Positions 31,862 through 38,129 of a DNA stretch of 38,129 nt are shown in pieces (position 1 is the stretch's first letter; each line of letters opens with the position of its first letter). The stretch comes from WVXT01 sp964345635 (lineage in GTDB: Bacteria; UBA6262; WVXT01): contig CAYFRM010000017.1 in NCBI GenBank assembly GCA_964345635.1, positions 1 to 38,129 of the forward strand, written 5' to 3'. A program made the position numbers and the translations under genes. The notes under the pieces were generated by a model. It saw nothing but the letters and a program-made list of their open reading frames with translations. It was not told where the DNA came from and ran no database searches.

Positions 31862-33130
31862 ATTTCGAGTATTCCCAGATTAGCTCTAATTTCTGCTTTA
31901 ATGCTCTTTACCCACTTGGCATACGCTTTTGAGCCCACTCTGAGCGGGTTCTTTGAAGCGGGAAACAGAAGCACAATAGAAGCCATTGAAGCAGAGAAGA
32001 CCTTAGCCTACGATTACGCCAAATATTACTTGAGATACGACTACCCGATCGGAAAACCGCTCAACCTGAAGCTTGTTTACAATTCCTACAATAAGAAATA
32101 CGAAGACAGGAAAGATTTAAATAATAATACAATATCGATCAAAAGCTACTGGGACTACTCTCTCTTTTCCGGAAAGGATTCCAGCTTAAAATTAGACGTT
32201 GATTTAGGCTGGCGGGAGAAGAGATACAAAGAAAAAGATATATATACCAACAGTCAGTGGCTGTTGAAGTTAAAGTCTACTTACAGGATAGAAGATTTAT
32301 GGAGCCTCTCGGGAGAGCTGGGCTACAAAGACTATGACTACTTCCTTACTGAAGGTAAAGATAGAATCGAGTTCTCCGAAAAATTGGAAGGTAAGAGATA
32401 TTTCTCCCACAAGAAGCTTCAGTTTCTCGCTCTTCTCAATTTTCGCCAGACAGATTTCGGCTCCCGGCCGGATACAAATCAATTTATCTTCGGGCTGGGC
32501 GTGAAAGTAAGGCCGAGATTTAGCTTCTTATCAGAATTGGCAGGGAGGATTGAAGAGGGGAAGAAATATACGGATGAGGATATAGATGAGGATATAGAGG
32601 AAGAACAGGAAGGCGACTACTATTTCAGATACCGCAAGTGGTCGTGGACGACGGAGCACCCTGTCCGGGAAAGGGTGTATACGGTCCTAAGATATACAAA
32701 TTATGACAAGAATTACACAACTGCCGATTATGATTACCACTGGTATGAAATAGAAAATCGGTGGAGGTATTTATTCTTAAAAGACAATATCAACAGGTTA
32801 TCTTTTATCTTCACTTATCTCCGCCGGGAAACAGACTATTCCCAAAGTAAGATTTCAAGTTACGACAAAGACTCAATGGAAATGCAAGTCCAGTATTCTC
32901 GGAGGAATAATTGGAACGCCAGGCTAAAGTTCGGCGTGAGCTTTCACGATTATACTATCGGAAGAGAAAGGGATAAGACTAATTATTCCCTGGGCATTCA
33001 GGTGGAAAAGGAAATTATCACCCGTAAATTGGCTTTAGCGGCGGAATACAAGTGGAAGTTGAAAGACTATGAGTTAAAGCCCAGCGTAACCCAGAACGCA
33101 GGAAGAGTCTCCCTGGGTTATAAATTTTAG
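31862..33130 (+). CDS. Outer-membrane beta-barrel protein, unrecognised family, probable ATT start
   Basis: I recognise no named family. The body is rich in alternating aromatic/charged strands (YYLRYDYPIGKPLNLKLVYNSYN, YVxxYxY-like pairs) and ends in SLGYKF, a C-terminal phenylalanine signal for barrel insertion. An acidic loop TDEDIDEDIEEEQEGD interrupts it at about 40% from the C-terminus. From the first ATG (31901) the leader is only MLFTHLAYA, too short for a signal peptide. Reading upstream to the stop at 31859 gives SSIPRLALISALMLFTHLAYA, a complete signal peptide with AYA cleavage, but the only codon before it is ATT (31862). That ATT has GGGGGG 5 bases upstream. The barrel would be about 400 residues, 16-20 strands by rough eye. 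Confidence 0.7.
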   Translation: MSSIPRLALISALMLFTHLAYAFEPTLSGFFEAGNRSTIEAIEAEKTLAYDYAKYYLRYDYPIGKPLNLKLVYNSYNKKYEDRKDLNNNTISIKSYWDYSLFSGKDSSLKLDVDLGWREKRYKEKDIYTNSQWLLKLKSTYRIEDLWSLSGELGYKDYDYFLTEGKDRIEFSEKLEGKRYFSHKKLQFLALLNFRQTDFGSRPDTNQFIFGLGVKVRPRFSFLSELAGRIEEGKKYTDEDIDEDIEEEQEGDYYFRYRKWSWTTEHPVRERVYTVLRYTNYDKNYTTADYDYHWYEIENRWRYLFLKDNINRLSFIFTYLRRETDYSQSKISSYDKDSMEMQVQYSRRNNWNARLKFGVSFHDYTIGRERDKTNYSLGIQVEKEIITRKLALAAEYKWKLKDYELKPSVTQNAGRVSLGYKF

Positions 33131-33190
33131 ACAGCGGTTCAATTATCTGATTCGTTAAAGGAGAGGATTAATTATCAAAAGGAGGTGGAA

Positions 33191-33379
33191 ATGAAAGCGA
33201 CTGTTGACAAGGAATTGTGTACCGGATGTGGCGTCTGTGCCGATACCTGTCCGGAAGTGTTTGCGCTCGATGATGATACGGCCCGGGTAATTGTGAATGA
33301 AGTTCCCGAAGGAGCAAAAGACTCCTGCAAGGAAGCAAGCGAGAGCTGTCCCGTTGACGCCATAAGCATCGAGGAATAG
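33191..33379 (+). CDS. Mono-cluster [4Fe-4S] ferredoxin
   Basis: It is a small cytoplasmic electron carrier. The 62-residue protein has Cys10, Cys13 and Cys16 in CTGCGVC, Cys20, Cys46 and Cys53 before PVDAI. This matches the layout recalled for Thermotoga maritima ferredoxin, where three early cysteines and the last one hold the cluster and the other two form a disulfide. It thus looks like a one-cluster ferredoxin, not a two-cluster one. A GTG at 33185 would add two residues; ATG 33191 is preferred because AGGAGGTG is 6 bases upstream. yjbQ follows by 33 bases. The partner enzyme is not obvious. Confidence 0.92.
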   Translation: MKATVDKELCTGCGVCADTCPEVFALDDDTARVIVNEVPEGAKDSCKEASESCPVDAISIEE

Positions 33380-33412
33380 ATAAACAACGTAACGCAGGAG
33401 GGTAAGATTACA

Positions 33413-33829
33413 ATGAAGTCCTGTACGGAATACCTCTGGTTCAATACGAAAAATAGGCGAGAGTTGATAAACATAACTCCCCAGGTTGAGCAAGCGGTGA
33501 AAAAAAGCGGGGTAAAAGAAGGCCTTTGCCTGGTTAACGCCATGCACATTACGGCAAGCGTATTTATTAATGACGATGAAAGCGGTTTACACCAGGATTT
33601 CAATGAATGGCTGGAAAAACTCGCTCCCTACGGAAAAGAAAAGTATAAACACAATCTGACGGGAGAAGACAATGGAGACGCTCATCTGAAACGGACTATT
33701 ATGGGCAGGGAAGTAATAATTGCCATAACCAGGGGGAGATTGGATTTCGGGCCGTGGGAGCAGATTTTTTATGGTGAATTTGACGGCCGGAGAAGAAAAA
33801 GGGTTCTGATTAAAGTTATTGGCGAGTAA
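33413..33829 (+). CDS. yjbQ: YjbQ/UPF0047 family protein (secondary thiamine-phosphate synthase fold)
   Basis: In E. coli YjbQ overexpression can replace thiamine-phosphate synthase weakly; its true role is unclear. The 138-residue protein contains the family core: INITPQVEQAVKKSGVKEGLCLVNAMHITASVFINDDESGL (about 20-60), NGDAHLKRTIMGREVIIAIT (about 86-105) and GRLDFGPWEQIFYGEFDGRRRKRV (about 106-129). The conserved His and Asp residues (HITAS, DAHLKR) are all present. The GGAGGG ribosome site lies 7-12 bases before the ATG. A small zinc-ribbon gene follows after 17 bases. The link of this neighbour to thiamine is not evident. Confidence 0.92.
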   Translation: MKSCTEYLWFNTKNRRELINITPQVEQAVKKSGVKEGLCLVNAMHITASVFINDDESGLHQDFNEWLEKLAPYGKEKYKHNLTGEDNGDAHLKRTIMGREVIIAITRGRLDFGPWEQIFYGEFDGRRRKRVLIKVIGE

Positions 33830-33846
33830 TATCGAAAGGAAGGTAG

Positions 33847-33966
33847 ATGGAAATTGAAGTTACCTGTCCCAATTGCAGAGAGAAGATCTTGGTGCCGGAT
33901 AATAAAAAATACGTAGAGTGTCCCTATTGCGGCGAGGAATTCAATCTCTCCGTCGAGGGTGAATGA
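33847..33966 (+). CDS. 39-residue zinc-ribbon protein
   Basis: This very short gene encodes two CPxC knuckles: CPNC at about residues 7-10 and CPYCGEEF at about 25-32, separated by 14 residues, a minimal zinc ribbon. GAAAGGAAGG lies 4-13 bases upstream of the ATG. Its TGA stop overlaps the start of the release-factor-like gene (ATGA), so the two are translationally coupled. It has no other domain, so it may fold alone or act as a binding partner. It is too short for many gene finders. Function unknown; a role with the ribosome rescue factor is suggested by coupling only. Confidence 0.75.
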   Translation: MEIEVTCPNCREKILVPDNKKYVECPYCGEEFNLSVEGE

Positions 33967-34295
33967 GCGATATGAGAGGTAAAATTCGGGACATCCGCAT
34001 AGAATACTACAGGAGTCGGGGGCCGGGTGGCCAGAGAAAGAATAAGAAGGAAACAGCGGTTCGCGCCCGACACATCCCCACAGGGATAACGGTAATTGCC
34101 ACGGAGTTCCGTTCCCAGGCGAGAAATCGACAGCTTGCCCTGAAAAGACTCGAGGAGAGATTGGAGCGGCTAAAAAGGAAAAAGAAACGAAGAATTCCTA
34201 CCAGAATATCAGCTTCGGCAAGAGAGAAAATCCTCAAGGAGAAACGGTTGCGGTCCGAAAAAAAGAGACTGAGACATAAGGTAGTAGAGTGGTAA
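33963..34295 (+). CDS. GGQ-domain peptide-chain-release-factor-like protein (ArfB/C12orf65 type)
   Basis: These codon-independent factors carry only the catalytic GGQ domain and free stalled ribosomes. The 110-residue protein has IEYYRSRGPGGQRKNKKETAVRARHIPTGITV at about residues 13-44, with the GGQ loop at 22-24. A long lysine/arginine-rich tail (about 58-108, with repeated KRLEERLERLKRKKKRR) follows. Such tails enter the empty mRNA channel in ArfB. The protein has no codon-recognition domain. It starts within the zinc-ribbon stop codon. An alternative start at ATG 33972 would cut three residues only. Which subclass it belongs to I cannot decide by eye. Confidence 0.85.
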   Translation: MSDMRGKIRDIRIEYYRSRGPGGQRKNKKETAVRARHIPTGITVIATEFRSQARNRQLALKRLEERLERLKRKKKRRIPTRISASAREKILKEKRLRSEKKRLRHKVVEW

Positions 34296-34314
34296 ATTGA
34301 CCGGGAGGAAAGTT

Positions 34315-34776
34315 ATGTGGCTCGTTGTCTGGGTTGGCCTGGCAGTTCTGATTGGCTATTATTATAAACAAAAAGGGCTGAATAGCGTTCTTGGCTTTCT
34401 GCTCAGTCTTTTTGCCAGCCCTCTTGTTGCCTTTATTATCGGGGCGCTAATTTCTCCGCAAGGGAAGTTTTTTCAGAAATCGAAGAAGTGTCCGCAATGT
34501 GCCGAGCTTGTCAAAGCAGAAGCGAAGATTTGCCGGTTCTGTAATTACGAATTTAAAGAAGAAGAGATAAAACCCGAAAGACCGTTGACGGAAGAGGAAT
34601 GGCTGGCGCAGGAGATCAGGAAGAAGAAGCAGAGGAGATTGAATCTGTTTTTCTTTGGTATTTCTATTCTGGGAACCATAATGCTGCTTTCATTAGTGTT
34701 GACTTTTATTAAACGTCAGGTGGAAAGCACTAAAAGAACTGATATGATGAGAGGAATAATTGAGAAGAAAAGGTGA
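34315..34776 (+). CDS. Membrane protein with zinc-ribbon domain, unknown function
   Basis: The 153-residue protein has two N-terminal hydrophobic helices (about residues 1-15 and 22-45) and a zinc ribbon CPQCAELVKAEAKICRFCNYEF (about 59-80). A charged helix then leads to a third hydrophobic segment (about 108-132), and a basic tail ends the chain. The CPxCAExVKxEAKxCRFC ribbon is common at the ends of small bacterial membrane proteins. TTG 34297 would add six residues; ATG 34315 is preferred with GGGAGG 7-12 bases upstream. It begins 19 bases after the release-factor-like gene, so it likely belongs to the same transcript. Confidence 0.8.
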   Translation: MWLVVWVGLAVLIGYYYKQKGLNSVLGFLLSLFASPLVAFIIGALISPQGKFFQKSKKCPQCAELVKAEAKICRFCNYEFKEEEIKPERPLTEEEWLAQEIRKKKQRRLNLFFFGISILGTIMLLSLVLTFIKRQVESTKRTDMMRGIIEKKR

Positions 34777-34804
34777 AGGAGAACATCTTCTCTGAGGAGA
34801 TTCG

Positions 34805-35155
34805 ATGCAGATTACTCTATTTGCCTTGATGATTATTCTGATCTTTTTATTCCTCCTCATTCCTGCTTTCAGATTAAGAAGCAGATTGATAGAGAAAGAG
34901 ACTTTTGTGGTGATTGACGGAAGTAGGTTCCGGTCCTCTCGCCGGGGAAAAGTGAAAGTTGACGGATTAGAATCGCCAGGAGAAGGAGAGCCGGAATATG
35001 AGGAGGCAAAGAGACTTCTATCCGATATGCTTAAATCAAAGCCAATAGCTATAATACCTTTGAGGAAAGATAGAAAAGAAGGAATCGTGGCAAGAGTCCT
35101 CGTGGGAGGAGAGGACCTGGCAGAGAAAATAAAAGGAAGGATAAAAGCCCCGTAA
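34805..35155 (+). CDS. Membrane-anchored protein with degenerate staphylococcal-nuclease-like domain
   Basis: The 116-residue protein has one N-terminal helix (about 3-22). Its soluble part recalls the SNase fold: VVIDGSRFR (normally VxDGDTxR), VKVDGLESPGEGEPEYEEAKRLL (normally VRLxGIDAPE...EEAKxxL), GIVARVLVGGEDLAEKIK (normally GRxLAxVxxxGxxxxexLv). The residues for catalysis look lost: DGDT is DGSR, IDAPE is LESPG, and the GR arginine is replaced by Ile. So it is probably a non-catalytic relative, if the fold assignment holds. GAGGAG lies before the ATG. It follows the zinc-ribbon membrane gene after 28 bases. I would not name a function. Confidence 0.6.
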   Translation: MQITLFALMIILIFLFLLIPAFRLRSRLIEKETFVVIDGSRFRSSRRGKVKVDGLESPGEGEPEYEEAKRLLSDMLKSKPIAIIPLRKDRKEGIVARVLVGGEDLAEKIKGRIKAP

Positions 35156-35164
35156 ATTATTCAT

Positions 35165-35193
35165 TTGACTTTTTTTTCACGATTTGATATATT
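35165..35193 (+). promoter_or_regulatory. Strong sigma-70-type promoter for the XRE-cupin gene
   Basis: TTGACT (35165-35170) and TATATT (35188-35193) are exactly 17 bases apart, with TGA just before the -10 as an extended element. It lies 60 bases before the start of the XRE-cupin gene. Confidence 0.7.
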
Positions 35194-35253
35194 GACTTCA
35201 ATATTTTCCGCCTCTGGGCAAAGCAAATTGAGAAAAGAGAAAGGAAAATAGAG

Positions 35254-35790
35254 ATGGATTTAGGTTCTCGCTTGAGGGATTTGAGGCGACGCCGGAAAAT
35301 GACTCTGGAAGAATTGGCCAAAAGGACAGGCCTGACCAGCAGTTTCCTTTCCCAGGTAGAGAGAAATATTACTTCCCCTTCTGTCAAGTCCTTAAGAGAT
35401 ATCGCTACTGCATTAAATACAAAAGTCGGCTGTTTCTTCGAGGAAGAAAGAGGCAGAGATTTCATATTTATCAAGAAAGACAACAGGAAAAGGGTTGTTA
35501 ATGATGGATTGAAATCATTTTATGAAGTGTTAGCTTCGGACCTCCTGGGTATAAGAATGGAACCCTCGTTTCTCGTTCTCAAAAGTGGAGGTATGATGGA
35601 GAAGCAGCCAGGTTTTGTTGACGGTGAAGAATTTGCTTTTGTTCTCAAAGGTAAGGTAGAGTTACTTCGCGGCACGGAAAAATTCGTTATGGAGAAGGGG
35701 GACAGTATTTATTTCAAAGGTGTAAAATCATATAAATTAGTGAACATAGGTGGTAAAGAAGCAAATCTTTTGTGGGTAGTTTCTTCGTAG
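35254..35790 (+). CDS. XRE-family regulator with C-terminal cupin domain
   Basis: Such two-domain proteins bind DNA through an N-terminal helix-turn-helix and sense a small molecule in the cupin barrel. The 178-residue protein has the HTH GSRLRDLRRRRKMTLEELAKRTGLTSSFLSQVERNITSPSVKSLRDIATAL (about residues 4-54) and a cupin at about 100-178 (EEFAFVLKGKVELLRGTEKFVMEKGDSIYF). Canonical cupin metal histidines are not evident, so ligand binding may be metal-free. It has its own promoter. The downstream neighbour is the NtrC-type regulator 85 bases on. Relatives often control polyamine, amino-acid or envelope genes; no target is evident here. Confidence 0.93.
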   Translation: MDLGSRLRDLRRRRKMTLEELAKRTGLTSSFLSQVERNITSPSVKSLRDIATALNTKVGCFFEEERGRDFIFIKKDNRKRVVNDGLKSFYEVLASDLLGIRMEPSFLVLKSGGMMEKQPGFVDGEEFAFVLKGKVELLRGTEKFVMEKGDSIYFKGVKSYKLVNIGGKEANLLWVVSS

Positions 35791-35794
35791 CTAG

Positions 35795-35827
35795 GGAAAA
35801 TTTTTTATCTTAAGAATAAAGTTTTCC
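35795..35827. promoter_or_regulatory. AT-rich palindrome between XRE-cupin and response regulator
   Basis: GGAAAATTTTTTATCTT and AAGAATAAAGTTTTCC form an almost perfect inverted repeat centred on CTTAAG, with one bulged base. It starts 5 bases after the XRE-cupin stop. It could be an operator or a weak terminator; the sequence alone does not decide. Confidence 0.4.
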
Positions 35828-35875
35828 TTAATTCGTTTAAAGAATAGTTAAAAACAATCTGCTGAGGCGGGTGGA

Positions 35876-37255
35876 ATGGAGGAATTGAAAATTTTGCCTA
35901 ACATTTTGGTAGTCGATGATGAAGTGAATGTTATCGAATCTTTCAAGCAACTCCTGGAAGAGGATTATAAAGTACTAACTGCCACCAATGGTGAGGAGGC
36001 GTTGGAAAAAGTTGAAAGGGAGAATCTGGATATAGTTCTTTTGGACATAAGGATGCCCGGAATGGATGGCATAGAGGTTTTGCGCAGGATTGAAGAGATG
36101 AAAGAAAATGTAGACGTTATAATGGTCTCTGCGGTTAATACAATGAAAACAGCTATTGAAGCTATGAAACTGGGCGCTTACGACTATATAACGAAACCTT
36201 TCGCAGCGGAGGAGGTAGTTGTCTCCGTAGGTAAGGCTCTGGAAAAGCGGCGTTTGGCCAGAGAGGTCTCTTATTTGCGTTCCCAGGTAGCAAAGCCGGT
36301 GAGGTTTGATAATATTATTGGCACCTGTGAAAAAATGCATCAGGTATATGAAGTAGTATCTGAAATGAGCAAGAACGACGCTACAGTATTGATTTCTGGG
36401 GAAAGTGGAACGGGAAAGGAACTGATTGCCAGAGCTATCCATTTCAATGGATTGAGAAAGGATAAGCCTTTCATTCCCGTTGATTGTGCTTCAATCTCAG
36501 AGAGTCTCCTGGAGAGCGAATTATTTGGCCACGAGAAAGGGGCATTTACCGATGCCACTTCGCGAAGGCCGGGAAGGTTTGAACTGGCCAACCACGGAAC
36601 TCTATTTCTGGATGAAATCGGCAATTTGAAACTGGACATGCAAAGTAAGATTTTGAGAGCGCTCCAGGAAAGAGAAATACAGAGAGTAGGGGGAGTTAAA
36701 ACCATAAATATTGATGTGAGAATAATCTCAGCCACTAATATCGATCTGAAGAAGGCAATAAAAGAAGGAAGATTCAGAGAAGACTTGTACTATCGGCTAA
36801 ACGTGGTGCCCATAAAGCTGCCACCATTGCGCGAGAGAAAAGAAGATATACCTCTGTTGGTAAGGTACTTCCTCGGGATTTTCAACCGGGAATTTGGCAA
36901 GGAAATAGAGGATATAACTCCCGAAGCTATGGAATCTTTGGTGAATTATAGATGGCCGGGAAACGTCAGAGAGTTGCGTAACGTCATAGAGAGATTGGTG
37001 GCTCTGACAAAAGAAGGAATTATTTCTTACAAGAGGCTCCCTTTAGACATCTTATTAGCGAACAGCACAGGAGAGTCTGACATGGGAGAAGAAGGATTGC
37101 TTCTTAAAGAAGCGCGGGAACAGTTTGAAAAACAGTTTATTATTGGGGTATTGGAGAAAGTAAACTGGAATCAGACAGAAGCAGCGAGAGTGCTGGGCGT
37201 ACATCGCAATACATTGGTAATGAAGATACAAAATTTAGGCATTAAGAGAGATTGA
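35876..37255 (+). CDS. NtrC-type sigma-54-dependent response regulator
   Basis: It activates sigma-54 promoters when its receiver is phosphorylated. The 459-residue protein has a receiver domain (about 8-125) with acidic pocket VVDDE, phospho-acceptor Asp57 in LLDIRMPGMDG and Lys107 in ITKPF. The AAA+ domain (about 147-385) has Walker A GESGTGKE (175-182), GAFTDA (222-227, a variant of GAFTGA) and Walker B TLFLDEIGN. The C-terminal Fis-type helix-turn-helix is NQTEAARVLGVHRNTLVMKI (about 432-451). No histidine kinase is in the window, so it is an orphan here. A -24/-12 promoter lies 205 bases downstream of the gene. Confidence 0.95.
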   Translation: MEELKILPNILVVDDEVNVIESFKQLLEEDYKVLTATNGEEALEKVERENLDIVLLDIRMPGMDGIEVLRRIEEMKENVDVIMVSAVNTMKTAIEAMKLGAYDYITKPFAAEEVVVSVGKALEKRRLAREVSYLRSQVAKPVRFDNIIGTCEKMHQVYEVVSEMSKNDATVLISGESGTGKELIARAIHFNGLRKDKPFIPVDCASISESLLESELFGHEKGAFTDATSRRPGRFELANHGTLFLDEIGNLKLDMQSKILRALQEREIQRVGGVKTINIDVRIISATNIDLKKAIKEGRFREDLYYRLNVVPIKLPPLRERKEDIPLLVRYFLGIFNREFGKEIEDITPEAMESLVNYRWPGNVRELRNVIERLVALTKEGIISYKRLPLDILLANSTGESDMGEEGLLLKEAREQFEKQFIIGVLEKVNWNQTEAARVLGVHRNTLVMKIQNLGIKRD

Positions 37256-37416
37256 AAGTTCATTGAAGTGCACAATATTTTATGCAAATCATACAAAAAA
37301 TATGATATTATGGAATTGCGGTTTTGTTCAGAAAATTGGCGCTGGGGGAGGATAAGGAATTAGATCCATAGACACTTCTAAATAGAAAATAACTTTAGAA
37401 TAGGCATTTTTCTAAA
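37256..37416 (+). other. Intergenic stretch with dyads between the regulator and the terminator
   Basis: No gene is visible. Dyads are ATCATA (37288-37293) with TATGAT (37301-37306), and ACTTTAGAA (37392-37400) with TTCTAAAGT (37410-37418), which overlaps the start of the terminator hairpin by two bases. A TATTAT box (37306-37311) could be a -10 for a short transcript ending at the terminator, but no good -35 is present. The ATCATA dyad could instead be an activator site for the promoter at 37461. Confidence 0.35.
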
Positions 37417-37446
37417 GTCATCCGGAATTCCCGGATGACTTTTTTA
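37417..37446 (+). terminator. Strong intrinsic terminator
   Basis: A perfect 9-bp stem, GTCATCCGG (37417-37425) with CCGGATGAC (37431-37439), and a 5-base loop is followed at once by a run of six T and further T-rich sequence. It isolates the ketosynthase promoter from the regulator gene. Confidence 0.93.
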
Positions 37447-37460
37447 TTTTTGGAGGAAGT

Positions 37461-37476
37461 TGGCAAAATAATTGCT
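37461..37476 (+). promoter_or_regulatory. Sigma-54 (-24/-12) promoter upstream of the ketosynthase gene
   Basis: TGGCA (37461-37465) and TTGCT (37472-37476) have the canonical spacing, with GG at 37462-37463 and GC at 37474-37475 ten bases between. Only the C and G after TGGCA depart from the consensus TGGCACG-N4-TTGCA/T. The predicted start point is near 37487, leaving an untranslated leader of about 86 bases before the gene at 37573. The terminator just upstream prevents read-through. Confidence 0.75.
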
Positions 37477-37572
37477 ACTGCAAAGATTAGAACCCTAACC
37501 TTAGCAAAAAGGCAGCATGGCGGCAGGAAACACACATAAATAGAAATTCTCTCTGATTATGCGGGATAGTAG

Positions 37573-38129
37573 ATGAAACAGCGAGTAGTAGTCACAGGAT
37601 TGGGCGTAGTAGCCCCCAATGGAATTGGCAAAGACAGTTATTGGAACGCCACAAAAGAAGGAAGATCCGGCATTTCCGCAGTTACCAAATTTGACGTTTC
37701 CAAATATCCAACGAGGATAGCAGGTGAAGTTAACGAATTCGAGCCGGAAAGGTATATGAGTAAGAGAAAGGCCATGTTTATGAGTAGATGTGCCCAATTT
37801 GCTCTGGCTTCCTCCAAAATGGCCATAAAAGATGGTGGGGTGGAACTGTCCAGAGAAGACAGGTGCAGGGTAGGGATCGCTCTGGGAACAGCTATTGGTG
37901 GTCTGCAAATAGCAGAAGAGCAGTGCGAGATTTTTCATGAAAAGGGGGCGCTGGAGATCAGTTCCTATTCCGCTATGGCTATGAATCCTAATGCCGGAGT
38001 GGGTGCTATTGCGGTTGAGTTAAGACTGGGAGGGCCCAATATAACTATCTCTACAGCTTGTTCAGCGGGGCTCAATGCTATAGGATATGCTTTTGACACC
38101 GTATGTAATGATAAGGCAGATATAATGAT
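37573..38129 (+). CDS. Beta-ketoacyl-ACP synthase (KAS II/FabF-like), 3'-truncated by window end
   Basis: Such enzymes condense malonyl-ACP with an acyl chain, in fatty-acid or polyketide-like synthesis. The first 185 codons read MKQRVVVTGLGVVAPNGIGKDSYWNATKEG, a standard KAS start, then VGIALGTAIGGL, and the nucleophile region NITISTACSAGLNAIGYA with the catalytic cysteine near residue 164. The two active-site histidines lie beyond the window. Because CSAGLNA replaces the usual CATGxxA of housekeeping FabF, it may belong to a specialised lipid or secondary pathway. ATG 37573 has only a weak ribosome site. It lies downstream of a -24/-12 promoter, suggesting conditional expression. Confidence 0.9.
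   Translation, partial: MKQRVVVTGLGVVAPNGIGKDSYWNATKEGRSGISAVTKFDVSKYPTRIAGEVNEFEPERYMSKRKAMFMSRCAQFALASSKMAIKDGGVELSREDRCRVGIALGTAIGGLQIAEEQCEIFHEKGALEISSYSAMAMNPNAGVGAIAVELRLGGPNITISTACSAGLNAIGYAFDTVCNDKADIM

Noticed and set aside
36541..36558. GAFTDA in place of GAFTGA as a loss of sigma-54 contact
   Set aside because: I recall GAFTDA as a fairly common variant among functional sigma-54 response regulators, so it is not evidence of loss.

Overview
The window reads as ordinary chromosomal DNA of an uncultivated diderm (Gram-negative-type) bacterium. The evidence for two membranes is an LptE lipoprotein, a TolC-type outer-membrane factor with an RND pump, and a beta-barrel protein ending in phenylalanine. 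RNase Y beside a YmdB-type phosphodiesterase, an orphan NtrC-type regulator, and compacted versions of UvrC, IspA and an RND adaptor suggest a candidate-phylum lineage (Omnitrophota- or Aerophobota-like). That placement is an impression from gene order, not a measurement. I see no tRNA, rRNA, CRISPR array, prophage or intact transposase gene.

Layout. 1-16 kb is a long plus-strand housekeeping block: rarA, fau, rny, ymdB, xseA, xseB, ispA, a larA homologue, dxs, tlyA, leuS, lptE and holA, closed by convergent rpsT on the minus strand. 16.3-24.2 kb holds murJ-uvrC, a small two-helix membrane protein, pmbA/tldE, aroE, a small conserved protein, aroC and a rhomboid protease. 24.2-31.0 kb is a TetR-controlled efflux operon (tetR, tolC-like, adaptor, RND pump, PII-like protein) with its own promoter and a candidate operator. 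31.1-35.2 kb holds small accessory genes: DUF2284 metal-binding protein, an unrecognised outer-membrane barrel, a mono-cluster ferredoxin, YjbQ, a 39-residue zinc ribbon, a GGQ release-factor-like protein, a zinc-ribbon membrane protein and a degenerate nuclease-fold membrane protein. 35.2-38.1 kb holds a XRE-cupin regulator, a sigma-54 response regulator, a strong terminator, a near-consensus sigma-54 promoter, and the start of a beta-ketoacyl synthase gene cut by the window end.

Two things stand out beyond the genes. First, a family of fold-back repeats with MITE-like ends sits at four junctions inside gene runs (rny/ymdB, dxs/tlyA, lptE/holA, tolC/adaptor). The copies share a frame but have exchangeable hairpin tips, and one copy carries a second element nested inside it. 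Second, a -24/-12 promoter lies directly downstream of the NtrC-type activator gene and upstream of the ketosynthase, which suggests a local sigma-54 circuit controlling lipid or polyketide synthesis. Smaller oddities are a 439-residue UvrC without its middle and HhH domains, an IspA missing a conserved diphosphate-binding loop, an efflux adaptor without its TolC-docking hairpin, and a barrel gene whose signal peptide is in frame only from an ATT codon.
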